Of a stretch of DNA of 41,454 bases, positions 32,565 to 40,767 are shown piece after piece. The stretch is from NCBI GenBank assembly GCA_036339375.1, contig JAYZBC010000029.1:1-41454 (forward strand), written 5' to 3'. Each line of letters opens with the position of its first letter. Positions within the stretch are counted from its first letter, which is position 1. Source of the DNA: JAYZBC01 sp036339375. Lineage in GTDB: Bacteria; Pseudomonadota; Alphaproteobacteria; MPNO01; UBA2964. Made by a program: the position numbers and the translations under genes. The notes below the pieces were generated by a model, which saw only the letters and a list, made by a program, of their open reading frames with translations, did not search any database and was not told the DNA's origin.

Positions 32565-33959
32565 TTACAATTCCGGTAATTTTTCAGTGTGCCCCAAATC
32601 CCAAAACAAACCTGCCATCATAGCAAGACCCTCCCGGGCGATGGAACCCAAGAGATGTTCATTAGGTGCGTGTTGTGAACAAGCCGCATAGGAATGGGGT
32701 ATCCATATTGTCCTTAAACCCATCCCAACGGAAAATATATCATTTGGCAAAGAACCCCCAAGGTTAGGGAGTAGGGAGATAGATTTTTTCGTTGTTTTAT
32801 GAATTGAGGTTTTACACCATTTAACCCAAGGATCGTTTGGATCAAGACGGCTAGCCCCCAAGTCCCCCCTTTCACTGTCTTCAATTGAAACCATTGAAAA
32901 ACCAAATTTATCTAAATGCCGGCGTAGGGCAGGTAAGATATCTTTCTCATTCGTGCCTACTACATATCTCAGTTGACAGTTTGCGTGTGCCTCGGGTGGA
33001 ATGGCATTCACGGGTTCATCCGGATTACCTGTAATAAATGCCAATATTTCAAAACTATTCCAGCCAAAAACTCTCTCGCTCGGAGTTAGGCCGGGTTCCC
33101 CCCATAGGTTATCTATTGTTGGGCCTTCGTTAGCACTTTTTAGCTCAATCTTTGATAAAGCCTTTTTTATTGACATTGGAAGTGGTGGGCGCCACTCGGG
33201 AATTTGAATGGAGCCTTTGGCATCCGTAATTGATGATAATGCATGGGCAAGGAGTATTCCTGGGTTAGCAAGCAACCCTCCCCAATTGCCTGAATGATGT
33301 CCACCCTTTCTAAGTTTGACAGACAAATCAATTGATTTGACCCCCCGTGCGCCCAAAAAAATTGTTGGACACTCGGCTTCAACCCTGGGGCCGTCCGATG
33401 CAATAAAAATGTCTGATTTCAATTTTCGGTGTTTTTCACGAATACATATGTCTTTTAGACCCGGTGATCCTTTCTCTTCACCTGTTTCGAATAAAAAGCG
33501 AAAATTAAAACCAAGCTTTCCATTTTCTGAAAGAACGGCAGATAAAGCCCCTAGATTTATGGTGTGTTGGCCCTTGTTGTCTGCTGTACCTCGTCCATAA
33601 AACCGGCCGTTTTCCTTAACCAATTTCCATGGATACAAGCCCTTTTGCCATGAGGCATCTTGACCTCGAACGGTGTCGCCATGCCCATAGCTAAGGATCG
33701 TAGGTAACTTTGGGTCTTCTATCCTTTCAGCAATGAGAAAGGGTCCAGCATTTGGTACAGAATTTTGTTCGATTTTGCAGTTAAATCCTAAATCTTCCAG
33801 GCATCCTTTTATTTCCTTTTCCAAATATTCGGCAAGTGCTTCAGTGTGATTTGGATCCTGACTAGTGCTGGGAATAGCTACTCTGCGGGCCAGATCATTT
33901 TCAAATGATCCATCGTCAAAGTAAGTTTTTGCACGGGCAATGGAAGCACCTCTAGTCAT
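32565..33959 (-). CDS. M20 family metallopeptidase
   Basis: A 464-residue dinuclear-zinc amidohydrolase of family M20. Ligands and catalytic residues are visible: His93 and Asp95 in YGHGDTV, the bridging Asp127 in RGTADNKG, Glu161/Glu162 in FETGEEKGS, Asp189 in ASDGPRV, and a C-terminal His in PHSYAACSQHAPNEH. The long middle insert (about 220-330) forms the dimerisation domain. Family members act on dipeptides, N-acyl amino acids or carbamates. It leads the minus-strand set ending in the serine protease, and is divergent from an ornithine-cyclodeaminase-like gene, which hints at amino-acid-derived substrates. Confidence 0.9.
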   Translation of the reverse strand: MTRGASIARAKTYFDDGSFENDLARRVAIPSTSQDPNHTEALAEYLEKEIKGCLEDLGFNCKIEQNSVPNAGPFLIAERIEDPKLPTILSYGHGDTVRGQDASWQKGLYPWKLVKENGRFYGRGTADNKGQHTINLGALSAVLSENGKLGFNFRFLFETGEEKGSPGLKDICIREKHRKLKSDIFIASDGPRVEAECPTIFLGARGVKSIDLSVKLRKGGHHSGNWGGLLANPGILLAHALSSITDAKGSIQIPEWRPPLPMSIKKALSKIELKSANEGPTIDNLWGEPGLTPSERVFGWNSFEILAFITGNPDEPVNAIPPEAHANCQLRYVVGTNEKDILPALRRHLDKFGFSMVSIEDSERGDLGASRLDPNDPWVKWCKTSIHKTTKKSISLLPNLGGSLPNDIFSVGMGLRTIWIPHSYAACSQHAPNEHLLGSIAREGLAMMAGLFWDLGHTEKLPEL

Positions 33960-34041
33960 TTTTTAAGACTATTCGTCATTCATCTTGGCGTCCACAGGAG
34001 TGTCGCGTAAAATCGTCACCCTACAGAAGGGGAGTAAAATT

Positions 34042-35046
34042 ATGTCGTTAGAGGGTGTTCGTTTCGTACCTTACAAAGAAACACTAGATTTGTTGAGTGT
34101 TCAAGAAGCAATGAAAATCTGTGAAGACGTTTATCGCATGCATGCGGCGGGTACCGTGCAATGGTCAGATCCATCTTCCTGGAAATTGAACGCAGAGGCA
34201 CCGTATCACAATCACTGGCATGTAAAGGGTGTTCTTTTGAAGGACATCCCTACAACCGGAGTGAGGCTTTACAATTATTACGATGACGGTGTTCGAAATA
34301 CAGTAGGCCAGCTGGAGTGTGCCCGCTACATAATTCTCACAGACCCAATGACCGGCCACTCAAAGGCAATTGTGGAGGAACATTGGTCTTATGCAATTCG
34401 GAGTGCAGCGGCGGCTATTTTACCCCTTAAATGGCTAGGCCCAAAAAAACCAAAGGTGTTGGGTTTGGTTGGTATTGGTACTATGGGTATAAATTGCCTT
34501 GCGTGCCTTCGAACGATGTATGAGTTTGAGAAAATAGTCTGTACATCACGGCGACCCGAAACGCGGGAGGCTTTTGCAGAGAAATGGGCAACGGAATTAG
34601 GCATTCCCGTGGAGCCGTTAGATTCGATCGAAGCAGTTGTTCGAGAAGCGGATATAGGAATTGGCGGGACGACTTCTACTGATATTATAGCTCGAGAAGA
34701 CTGGGTAAAACCCGGTTCTACCTATATTTCTTTGGCGAGGCGTGAAATGGATCCTGCAGGATGGAGTTCATTTGATAAGGTCGTGATTGATGGGTGGGAT
34801 GTTAATTTGGTTACAAAGGAATTTAATGCCATGCTTGAGAAGGGCCAGTTCTCAAGAGAACAATTGCACGGTGAAATTTGTGATGTTGTAACACAACGGG
34901 TTAAGGGTCGAGAAAGTGAGGACGAAAGAATTTTAATACATACGACGGGTCTTGTGTCTCAGGATGTTGCAATTTGCCATTACATATATGAAAAGGCCAA
35001 ACAGCGTGATATTGGTATTGTTCTTCCACCAACTGACGCTAGATAA
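34042..35046 (+). CDS. Ornithine cyclodeaminase/mu-crystallin family protein
   Basis: A 334-residue Rossmann-fold protein of the OCD/mu-crystallin family. The NAD(P)-binding region is at LGLVGIGTMGINCLA (about 136-150 from this start), with the family's conserved SYAIRSAAAAILPLKWL just before it and WGSTYISL-like GSTYISLARREMD later. Members include ornithine cyclodeaminase, alanine dehydrogenase and ketimine reductase, and the substrate cannot be told apart here. I chose the ATG at 34042, preceded by AAGGGGAGT; the longer start at 33985 has no such site. It heads a plus-strand set and is followed by the amidohydrolase 17 nt later. Confidence 0.87.
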   Translation: MSLEGVRFVPYKETLDLLSVQEAMKICEDVYRMHAAGTVQWSDPSSWKLNAEAPYHNHWHVKGVLLKDIPTTGVRLYNYYDDGVRNTVGQLECARYIILTDPMTGHSKAIVEEHWSYAIRSAAAAILPLKWLGPKKPKVLGLVGIGTMGINCLACLRTMYEFEKIVCTSRRPETREAFAEKWATELGIPVEPLDSIEAVVREADIGIGGTTSTDIIAREDWVKPGSTYISLARREMDPAGWSSFDKVVIDGWDVNLVTKEFNAMLEKGQFSREQLHGEICDVVTQRVKGRESEDERILIHTTGLVSQDVAICHYIYEKAKQRDIGIVLPPTDAR

Positions 35047-35063
35047 AAATACAGGGGATTTAG

Positions 35064-36113
35064 ATGAAATTTATTGACTGTGATACCCATTATTGGCCAA
35101 TTGATTTTTTGGCCAACGTAAATCATCCTGACAAAGGTTACATAGAAGAGGTGGATGATAACACTGTAGCTTTTTACCGAGACGGTAAACTCATTCATCG
35201 CTTCCCTCGCAGTCGGTGGGAACTGGATCGCCGTAAAGAATCGATGGATGAGGAGGGATTTGACATTCAAGCTATGATCCCAGACAACAGGCCTTTTCTT
35301 TACGAACTTGACAATAATCTGGGAAACCAGATGGCTTGTGCATTTAATGATTATGCTGCAGACGCGTTAAAGTCGGAAGAACGCTTTATTCCCGTTGGTT
35401 GGCTTTACCTCCCAGATATGAAGGGCGCGGTAAGGGAAATGCGTCGTTGTGCGGAAGATCTTGGAATACGTGCAATAAAATTAACTGGTGGTTATGCAAA
35501 TTGTGATTTGGATGAAGAACCAATGTGGCCTTTGTTCGAGTTGGCTGAGGAGTATGACATCCCTATCCTAGTACATCCAGCTGCGCGGGCATTTGAAGAT
35601 CAGTATGCACATCCTTGGTTGATTGGTGGTGACAGGTTTAAGCCGATACGGTTTTTAGCCACCCAAATTGGATTTCCTATGACCTACATGCATGCAATTA
35701 CCCGACTGGTTTTTTCCGGTGCGGTCGATCGTTTTCCTAAAGTCAAATTTGCATTTTTTGAAGGAGGTTGTGGCTGGGTACCTTTCCTGCAGACGCAGCT
35801 TGATATGGAAGTACAGCATCGTTCTTATAAAACTTACAGCGAAGAATTCGGGGTAAAGCTCGAACGTAAACCCAGCGAGTATTTTGACAGATTTTATGTA
35901 GCTGCAACGTCCTATGAAGCGTATTTACCGGATATTGCACGCCAGTGGGGGGGAAACCATAAAATCATCATCGGTTCAGATTTTGATCATGCGGATCCAA
36001 TTGCAACTTGGCCCCATACTATTACAGATGTAGATGCTATGGATGAGCTAAAATTAGAAGATCGTGTCAAAATACTTAGTAAAAACGCAGCTGAGCTTTT
36101 CGGATTATATTAA
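35064..36113 (+). CDS. ACMSD-like amidohydrolase (COG2159 family)
   Basis: A 349-residue metal-dependent hydrolase or decarboxylase of the amidohydrolase-2 family, related to 2-amino-3-carboxymuconate-semialdehyde decarboxylase. Metal ligands are Asp7 and His9 in DCDTHYW, His171 in ILVHPAARAF and Asp306 in IIGSDFDHAD. The family removes carboxyl groups from aromatic acids or cleaves amides or C-C bonds. AGGGGATTTAG precedes the ATG. Length and layout are normal. The amidohydrolase, the DHPD-like gene and a dienelactone-hydrolase-like gene form the strongest hint of aromatic-acid degradation in the window. Confidence 0.9.
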   Translation: MKFIDCDTHYWPIDFLANVNHPDKGYIEEVDDNTVAFYRDGKLIHRFPRSRWELDRRKESMDEEGFDIQAMIPDNRPFLYELDNNLGNQMACAFNDYAADALKSEERFIPVGWLYLPDMKGAVREMRRCAEDLGIRAIKLTGGYANCDLDEEPMWPLFELAEEYDIPILVHPAARAFEDQYAHPWLIGGDRFKPIRFLATQIGFPMTYMHAITRLVFSGAVDRFPKVKFAFFEGGCGWVPFLQTQLDMEVQHRSYKTYSEEFGVKLERKPSEYFDRFYVAATSYEAYLPDIARQWGGNHKIIIGSDFDHADPIATWPHTITDVDAMDELKLEDRVKILSKNAAELFGLY

Positions 36114-36132
36114 GCTCCTTAGAAAGAAAAAA

Positions 36133-36915
36133 ATGTCTTCCAGAATTGAGAGTAAAAAGTTATTCAATCAATTTTGTTCTACCGCTCATAAAGAAAGTTC
36201 AATTTTAAAAAGAATAGTTCAATTATTTTTTGTGGTTTTGATTTCTTTTTTGTTTGTTGCAAAACCTCAAGCTACTGACATATCTCCAGATAAAGAGAGC
36301 TACACCGCACATTTAACTTTGCCGGAAGGTTCGGGCCCCTTTCCTGTGGTTGTGTTAAGCCATGGCAGAGGTGGAGCCAAGGGCTCTCATTATGGTTGGG
36401 GCAAACAAATTACGGAGTGGGGTTTTGCTGCCATCGCTATGGATCACTATATCCCCCGTGGTCATGATCGTCGTCTGCCCCATGGTGTAATGGGAGGGAG
36501 AGATTCGTTTGATGCTAGGCGGGATGATTTGATTTCTATTTTGAAAGTCATCAAAGACGATAAGAGATTAGATAACGCTAAAGTGACATTAGCCGGTTGG
36601 TCCCGGGGTGCTGGTTTCGTGGGTCACGGGATTTGGGACCAGGAAGCAAGAGAAGAGGCTAAATTAGGACACCCCATCAAATCCGCTGTGCTTTTTTATC
36701 CAGAACACCATGCTTTTTACAATAATTTTACTGAAAAATTCAATCTTCCGGTTATCTTATTGACGGGTAACGAAGATTATATTTGGGTTACTGGTTGGAA
36801 AGATATTTTGGAAAATTATAAGAACAAAAACCATCCCCTGGTATTAAAATTATATGAGGGGGCAACGCACTGCTTTGATGTTTCCCATTTTAAAAAAAAG
36901 GTGCCGAGTGCTTGA
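36133..36915 (+). CDS. Secreted dienelactone hydrolase-like protein (possibly frameshifted)
   Basis: A 260-residue alpha/beta hydrolase of the dienelactone hydrolase type with an N-terminal hydrophobic segment (FFVVLISFLFVAKPQAT) acting as signal peptide or anchor. HGRGGAKGSHYGWG forms the oxyanion loop, GWSRGAGF carries the Ser nucleophile (most DLHs have Cys), and EGATHCFDVSHF holds the His. The frame stops at 36915, but the +1 frame continues as VLEGGELCLLYDKD...FLTQHAK to 37006, exactly like a DLH C-terminus. The break follows a run of eight A's (36892-36899); seven A's would join the frames. This is either a sequencing error, a true frameshift or programmed slippage. The ATG at 36133 avoids overlap with the upstream gene. 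Confidence 0.8.
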   Translation: MSSRIESKKLFNQFCSTAHKESSILKRIVQLFFVVLISFLFVAKPQATDISPDKESYTAHLTLPEGSGPFPVVVLSHGRGGAKGSHYGWGKQITEWGFAAIAMDHYIPRGHDRRLPHGVMGGRDSFDARRDDLISILKVIKDDKRLDNAKVTLAGWSRGAGFVGHGIWDQEAREEAKLGHPIKSAVLFYPEHHAFYNNFTEKFNLPVILLTGNEDYIWVTGWKDILENYKNKNHPLVLKLYEGATHCFDVSHFKKKVPSA

Positions 36916-37083
36916 AGGGGGGGAACTCTGCTTACTCTATGATAAAGATACCCACCAACAAAGCATCAAAGACCTGAAAACATTTTTGACGCAACACGCT
37001 AAATAAAAAGGGTTTTATTTTTTATTAAAATATTTCACTCGGTTTTCTATAATTTAGAAATAGCTTAAAAAGATATTTATTTT

Positions 37084-39432
37084 ATGGGTACAAATTTTAT
37101 CGGAGATGTTTTAGGCCAACGGATAGTCAGAACCGAGGATCAAAGCCTTTTAACTGGTAGGTCAAAGTTTGTTGACGATATATCTCTTAAAAATTCAGTC
37201 GATTCTTATTTTTTGAGAAGTCCACACCCTCATGCGCGGATAATCTCAATTGATACCGCTGCTGCTCGTAAGGCAAAAGGCGTTTTTGGTGTTTTTAAAC
37301 TGGACGATTTTAGGGAATATCTTACGGCGACCCGTGTTCCCTTAGGTATGCCAGACCCCGATCAGCCGCCAAATTCCTCCCCTTGCATTCTAGCTGATGA
37401 GGAAGTTTGCCACGTGGGTGAACCGGTGGTGATGGTCGTTGCTGAGAACCGTTATGAGGCCGAGGACGCCGCATCCCTAATACAAATTGAATATGAACTT
37501 TTACCCTCGGTTTCTGATTGCAGGAAAGCTTTGGAACCTGAGGCACCATTTGTTCATTCAAACAACAAATCTAATCTTTCGCTAGAACGTGTTGTGTCCT
37601 TTGGTGATTGCGATGCGGCTTTTCTTGGGGCATCGCATATTTTTCGGGAAAAACTTTGGCAGCATAAGGGTAGTGCCCAATCTATTGAAACACGTGGCGT
37701 TCTTGCAAGTTACGATCCAATTGAGGGTTTACTTACCTTGTGGACATCTACTCAGGTTCCACATCGTGTGCATGCAATGATTTCCGGTATGCTCAACCTA
37801 CAGGAAAAAGAAGTTCGTGTTATTGCACCTGCCGTAGGAGGTGGTTTTGGTCCGAAGTTTGTTCTATATCCTGAAGACGTATGTATAGGACTTGCTACAA
37901 AAATCCTTGACCGACCGGTAAAGTGGATTGAAGACAGAAGGGAACATTTTTCTGCAACTGTACATGAACGCGACCAATTTTGGGATTTAGAAGTAGCAGT
38001 TGATAAAAAGGGTTTTCTTCTCGGAGTGCGAGGGCAATTAATCCACGATCAAGGTGCTTATTCTTTAGTTGGAACTTCGCTACCTTACAATGCCGCCACC
38101 AACGTCCCAGGCCCATATCGCCTCAAAAACTACACTCTGAACATTAAATTAGCACTGACAAATAAAATTTGTGCGTCATCGGTAAGAGGTGCCGGCTATC
38201 CGCAAGGTAATTTTGCGATGGAACGCCTTCTTGACCGTGTTGCCCGAGAACTCAAAATTGGACGGGAAGAGATACGTAGGCGCAATCTTATCAGTGCCAA
38301 AGAAATGCCCTACACTTCGCCATTGAAAAGCAGAGACGGAGAAGCCATAACATATGACAGTGGAGATTTTCTAGCCGATTTAAACCGGGCCATGGAAATC
38401 GCCAAATTTTCTGAGTTTTCCATACGTCAAAAGCGGGCTTTAAGAAATAGTCGCTATATCGGTTTTGGATTGGCAAACTACGTAAAAGGGACTGGTCGTG
38501 GTCCATTTGAATCTGCTGTTATCCGAATTGGTCCTTCAGGGGGAATTACCGTTTCCACCGGTGCAGCGGAGCAAGGGCAAGGCATAAAAATGTCCCTAGC
38601 ACAAATTTGTGCGGATGCACTTGGCGTTTCACCTCGGGATATTGATGTTGTAGCCGGGGATACGGGCAGTGTACCGATTGGTCTTGGTACTTTCGCAAGT
38701 AGACAAGCAGTTACAGCGGGTTCATCTGTTCATATAGCCGCAAATGAAATACGACAAAAAGCACTTACTGTAGGAGCCCATCTTTTAGAAGCGGCCGAAA
38801 CAGACCTAGAACTTGTTGATGGTGTCGTTCGAGTAAAGGGGGTCCCCGAGCTTTTTGTGTCTCTCGGGGAAATTGCTCATGCAGTTGGCGGCACCCCCGG
38901 CTTTGCTTTACCTGGAGGGATAAAACCTGGCTTGGATGCGAGTTCAAATTTTATGCCAAAGGGCCTTGCTTATTGCAGTGGCGCCCAAGCAGCAGAAGTG
39001 GAGGTGGATATCGAAACAGGAGATGTAACAATTCTTAATTACGTGGCAGTTCAAGATAGTGGCCGTTTAATTAATCCGTTAATTGTTGACGGTCAGGTAG
39101 CGGGTGGTATTACCCATGGCATTGGAAATGCTTTATTCGAACGTCTTTATCATGACGAAATTGGACAACCTCTAACAACCACGTTGGCTGAATACTTATT
39201 ACCCACAGCCCCTCATATACCTTCTCTGAATATTAATTATTCAGAGACACTTTGTAATAAAAATCCAATTGGTGTTAAGGGTATTGGTGAAGGTGGAACT
39301 GTCCCTGTCCCTGCTGTGATAATTTCAGCTGTGGAGAATGCACTTGCACCATTTGGTGTTGTAATTGAACAAACGCCCATAGATCCATCAAAAATTGTTG
39401 ATTTAGTGCAGCAATCAATTCAAATCAGTTAG
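37084..39432 (+). CDS. Xanthine dehydrogenase/CoxL-family molybdopterin-binding subunit, orphan
   Basis: A 782-residue large subunit of the molybdenum hydroxylase family. It opens with IGDVLGQRIVRTEDQSLLTG, continues with PAVGGGFGPKF and RGAGYPQGNFAMERLLDRVA, and ends with GIGEGGTVPVPAVI, where the conserved Glu is the base that activates water at the Mo-MCD centre. The CO-dehydrogenase loop AYxCSFR is absent, so CO is unlikely; an N-heterocycle or aldehyde is more likely. Normally an FAD subunit and a 2Fe-2S subunit lie beside it, but both are missing here. The ribosome-binding site is weak. A terminator-like hairpin follows. Confidence 0.92.
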   Translation: MGTNFIGDVLGQRIVRTEDQSLLTGRSKFVDDISLKNSVDSYFLRSPHPHARIISIDTAAARKAKGVFGVFKLDDFREYLTATRVPLGMPDPDQPPNSSPCILADEEVCHVGEPVVMVVAENRYEAEDAASLIQIEYELLPSVSDCRKALEPEAPFVHSNNKSNLSLERVVSFGDCDAAFLGASHIFREKLWQHKGSAQSIETRGVLASYDPIEGLLTLWTSTQVPHRVHAMISGMLNLQEKEVRVIAPAVGGGFGPKFVLYPEDVCIGLATKILDRPVKWIEDRREHFSATVHERDQFWDLEVAVDKKGFLLGVRGQLIHDQGAYSLVGTSLPYNAATNVPGPYRLKNYTLNIKLALTNKICASSVRGAGYPQGNFAMERLLDRVARELKIGREEIRRRNLISAKEMPYTSPLKSRDGEAITYDSGDFLADLNRAMEIAKFSEFSIRQKRALRNSRYIGFGLANYVKGTGRGPFESAVIRIGPSGGITVSTGAAEQGQGIKMSLAQICADALGVSPRDIDVVAGDTGSVPIGLGTFASRQAVTAGSSVHIAANEIRQKALTVGAHLLEAAETDLELVDGVVRVKGVPELFVSLGEIAHAVGGTPGFALPGGIKPGLDASSNFMPKGLAYCSGAQAAEVEVDIETGDVTILNYVAVQDSGRLINPLIVDGQVAGGITHGIGNALFERLYHDEIGQPLTTTLAEYLLPTAPHIPSLNINYSETLCNKNPIGVKGIGEGGTVPVPAVIISAVENALAPFGVVIEQTPIDPSKIVDLVQQSIQIS

Positions 39433-39755
39433 GGGTTTTTCTGAATTCGTGGCTAGGCTTCAGTACCTTTTGTACGCAGGTTAACAAATCAGTGTGATAA
39501 AATTTTGGCATCATTTTACTTGCATTTTTTAGAAAACCTGAAACTTGTGAAACAGGGGTTTTTTGGAATTATCTCTGCTGCTCCGCTTCTATGAATTTGT
39601 AATTTCTCAAGGAGAAACGATTTTTGTTAGAAAAAAAATATAAATGTATGACGTATCAATAAAGGACTATACCGCCCATCCGCTTGATTCCGTTGGTTTC
39701 CACGGTGATAATATTAAGCTTTTATTTAGAAAAATAAGTATATTGGGAGAGTAGA
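39433..39755. other. Intergenic stretch of about 320 bases
   Basis: This gap holds a terminator-like hairpin for the upstream molybdoenzyme gene and the GGGAGA ribosome-binding site of the next gene at its end. A 36-codon frame (39644-39754) stops one base before the next ATG, but it has no convincing ribosome-binding site and shows no recognisable pattern. I see nothing else. Confidence 0.5.
39533..39564 (+). terminator. Candidate intrinsic terminator after the CoxL-like gene
   Basis: AAAACC pairs with GGTTTT around an inner TG/CA pair with a GG bulge, and the 3' arm continues into more T's (39559-39564). It sits about 100 nt past the CoxL-like stop codon, a plausible site for a terminator. 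Confidence 0.4.
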
Positions 39756-40745
39756 ATGGGAAATTTGGCCGTTAGTCTAGCATGCTGCAACTATGATCGA
39801 ACCCGAGCTCTTTTTGACGGAACCGTAAAAATTGAAGGTTGTGAAATTGTTGCCACTGCGATGTCACCCGAAGAAGCATTTCATCGCGCTTTTAAATATC
39901 AGGAATTTGATATTAGCGAACTTTCAATGTCCAGCTATATGAATGTCCAATCACGCGAAGGTAGTCCATATATTGCAATTCCAGCATTTGTTTCTCGACT
40001 TTTTCGTCACTCTTCCATTTATATACGTCTGGATAGGGATATCAATAAACCCGAAGATTTGGCTGGAAAGACAATTGGTGTCCCAGAATATCAAATGACG
40101 GCAGCCTTGTGGGTTCGAGGAATTCTAGAAGATGAATACGGGATTAAGGCGTCCTCCATTCACTGGCGGAATGGAGGGTTGGAGCAAGGTGGCCGAGAGG
40201 AAAGATCTCCGCTTCACCTGCCAAAAGAAATTGATTTACAAAGTATCCCCTCTAATGAAACGCTGGCCCACCAGCTTGGAGAGGGAAAAATTGACGCTTT
40301 AATTTCAGCGAGAGCCCCTTCAACCTATCATAGTGATGAGAATATTGGGCGATTGTTTCCCAATTATAAAAATGCCGAAAAAGCCTATTTTTCTAAGACC
40401 GGAATGTTTCCCATCATGCACATGATCGGTATCCGACGTTCCATTGTAGAAAAACATCCCTGGCTTCCAGTTAACGTTTATGTGGGTTTTTTAAAAGCTA
40501 AACAACTTTGCTATCAGGAAATGGAAGAGGTTGGGCATTTGGCACATACGATGCCATGGCCTGTTTATGAACTGGAACAAGTTCGTGATCTCATGGGTGT
40601 CGATCACTGGAAATATGGCGTTATAGAGAATCAGAAGGAAATTTCGGCTATGACCCGTTACTCCTTTGGCCAGGGTATTTCTGCTCGAAAACTCGAGGCA
40701 GAGGATTTATTTGCCGAATCGACCTTCGAATTGTTCAAACTTTGA
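39756..40745 (+). CDS. 4,5-dihydroxyphthalate decarboxylase-like/substrate-binding-fold protein
   Basis: A 329-residue protein with a type II periplasmic-binding-protein fold but no signal peptide. The pattern MGNLAVSLACCNYDRTRALF at the start, MSPEEAFHRAFKYQEFDISE, and DLAGKTIGVPEYQMTAALWV matches proteins annotated as 4,5-dihydroxyphthalate decarboxylase, which turns that acid into protocatechuate. Similar sequences are also called ABC-type substrate-binding proteins, and the annotation is often loose. The lack of a signal peptide favours a cytoplasmic enzyme. GGGAGA lies 6 nt before the ATG. The next gene, an aldehyde dehydrogenase, starts 22 nt downstream. Confidence 0.82.
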   Translation: MGNLAVSLACCNYDRTRALFDGTVKIEGCEIVATAMSPEEAFHRAFKYQEFDISELSMSSYMNVQSREGSPYIAIPAFVSRLFRHSSIYIRLDRDINKPEDLAGKTIGVPEYQMTAALWVRGILEDEYGIKASSIHWRNGGLEQGGREERSPLHLPKEIDLQSIPSNETLAHQLGEGKIDALISARAPSTYHSDENIGRLFPNYKNAEKAYFSKTGMFPIMHMIGIRRSIVEKHPWLPVNVYVGFLKAKQLCYQEMEEVGHLAHTMPWPVYELEQVRDLMGVDHWKYGVIENQKEISAMTRYSFGQGISARKLEAEDLFAESTFELFKL

Positions 40746-40767
40746 CATACTTAGAGGGATAAACCTT

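Noticed and set aside
37084..39432. Carbon monoxide dehydrogenase (CoxL)
   Set aside because: The AYxCSFR active-site loop of true Mo-Cu CO dehydrogenase is absent (the region reads SSVRGAGYPQG), and no coxM or coxS gene is adjacent.
39644..39754. 36-codon frame directly before the DHPD-like gene
   Set aside because: It lacks a ribosome-binding site and recognisable pattern; its stop next to the following ATG is probably chance.
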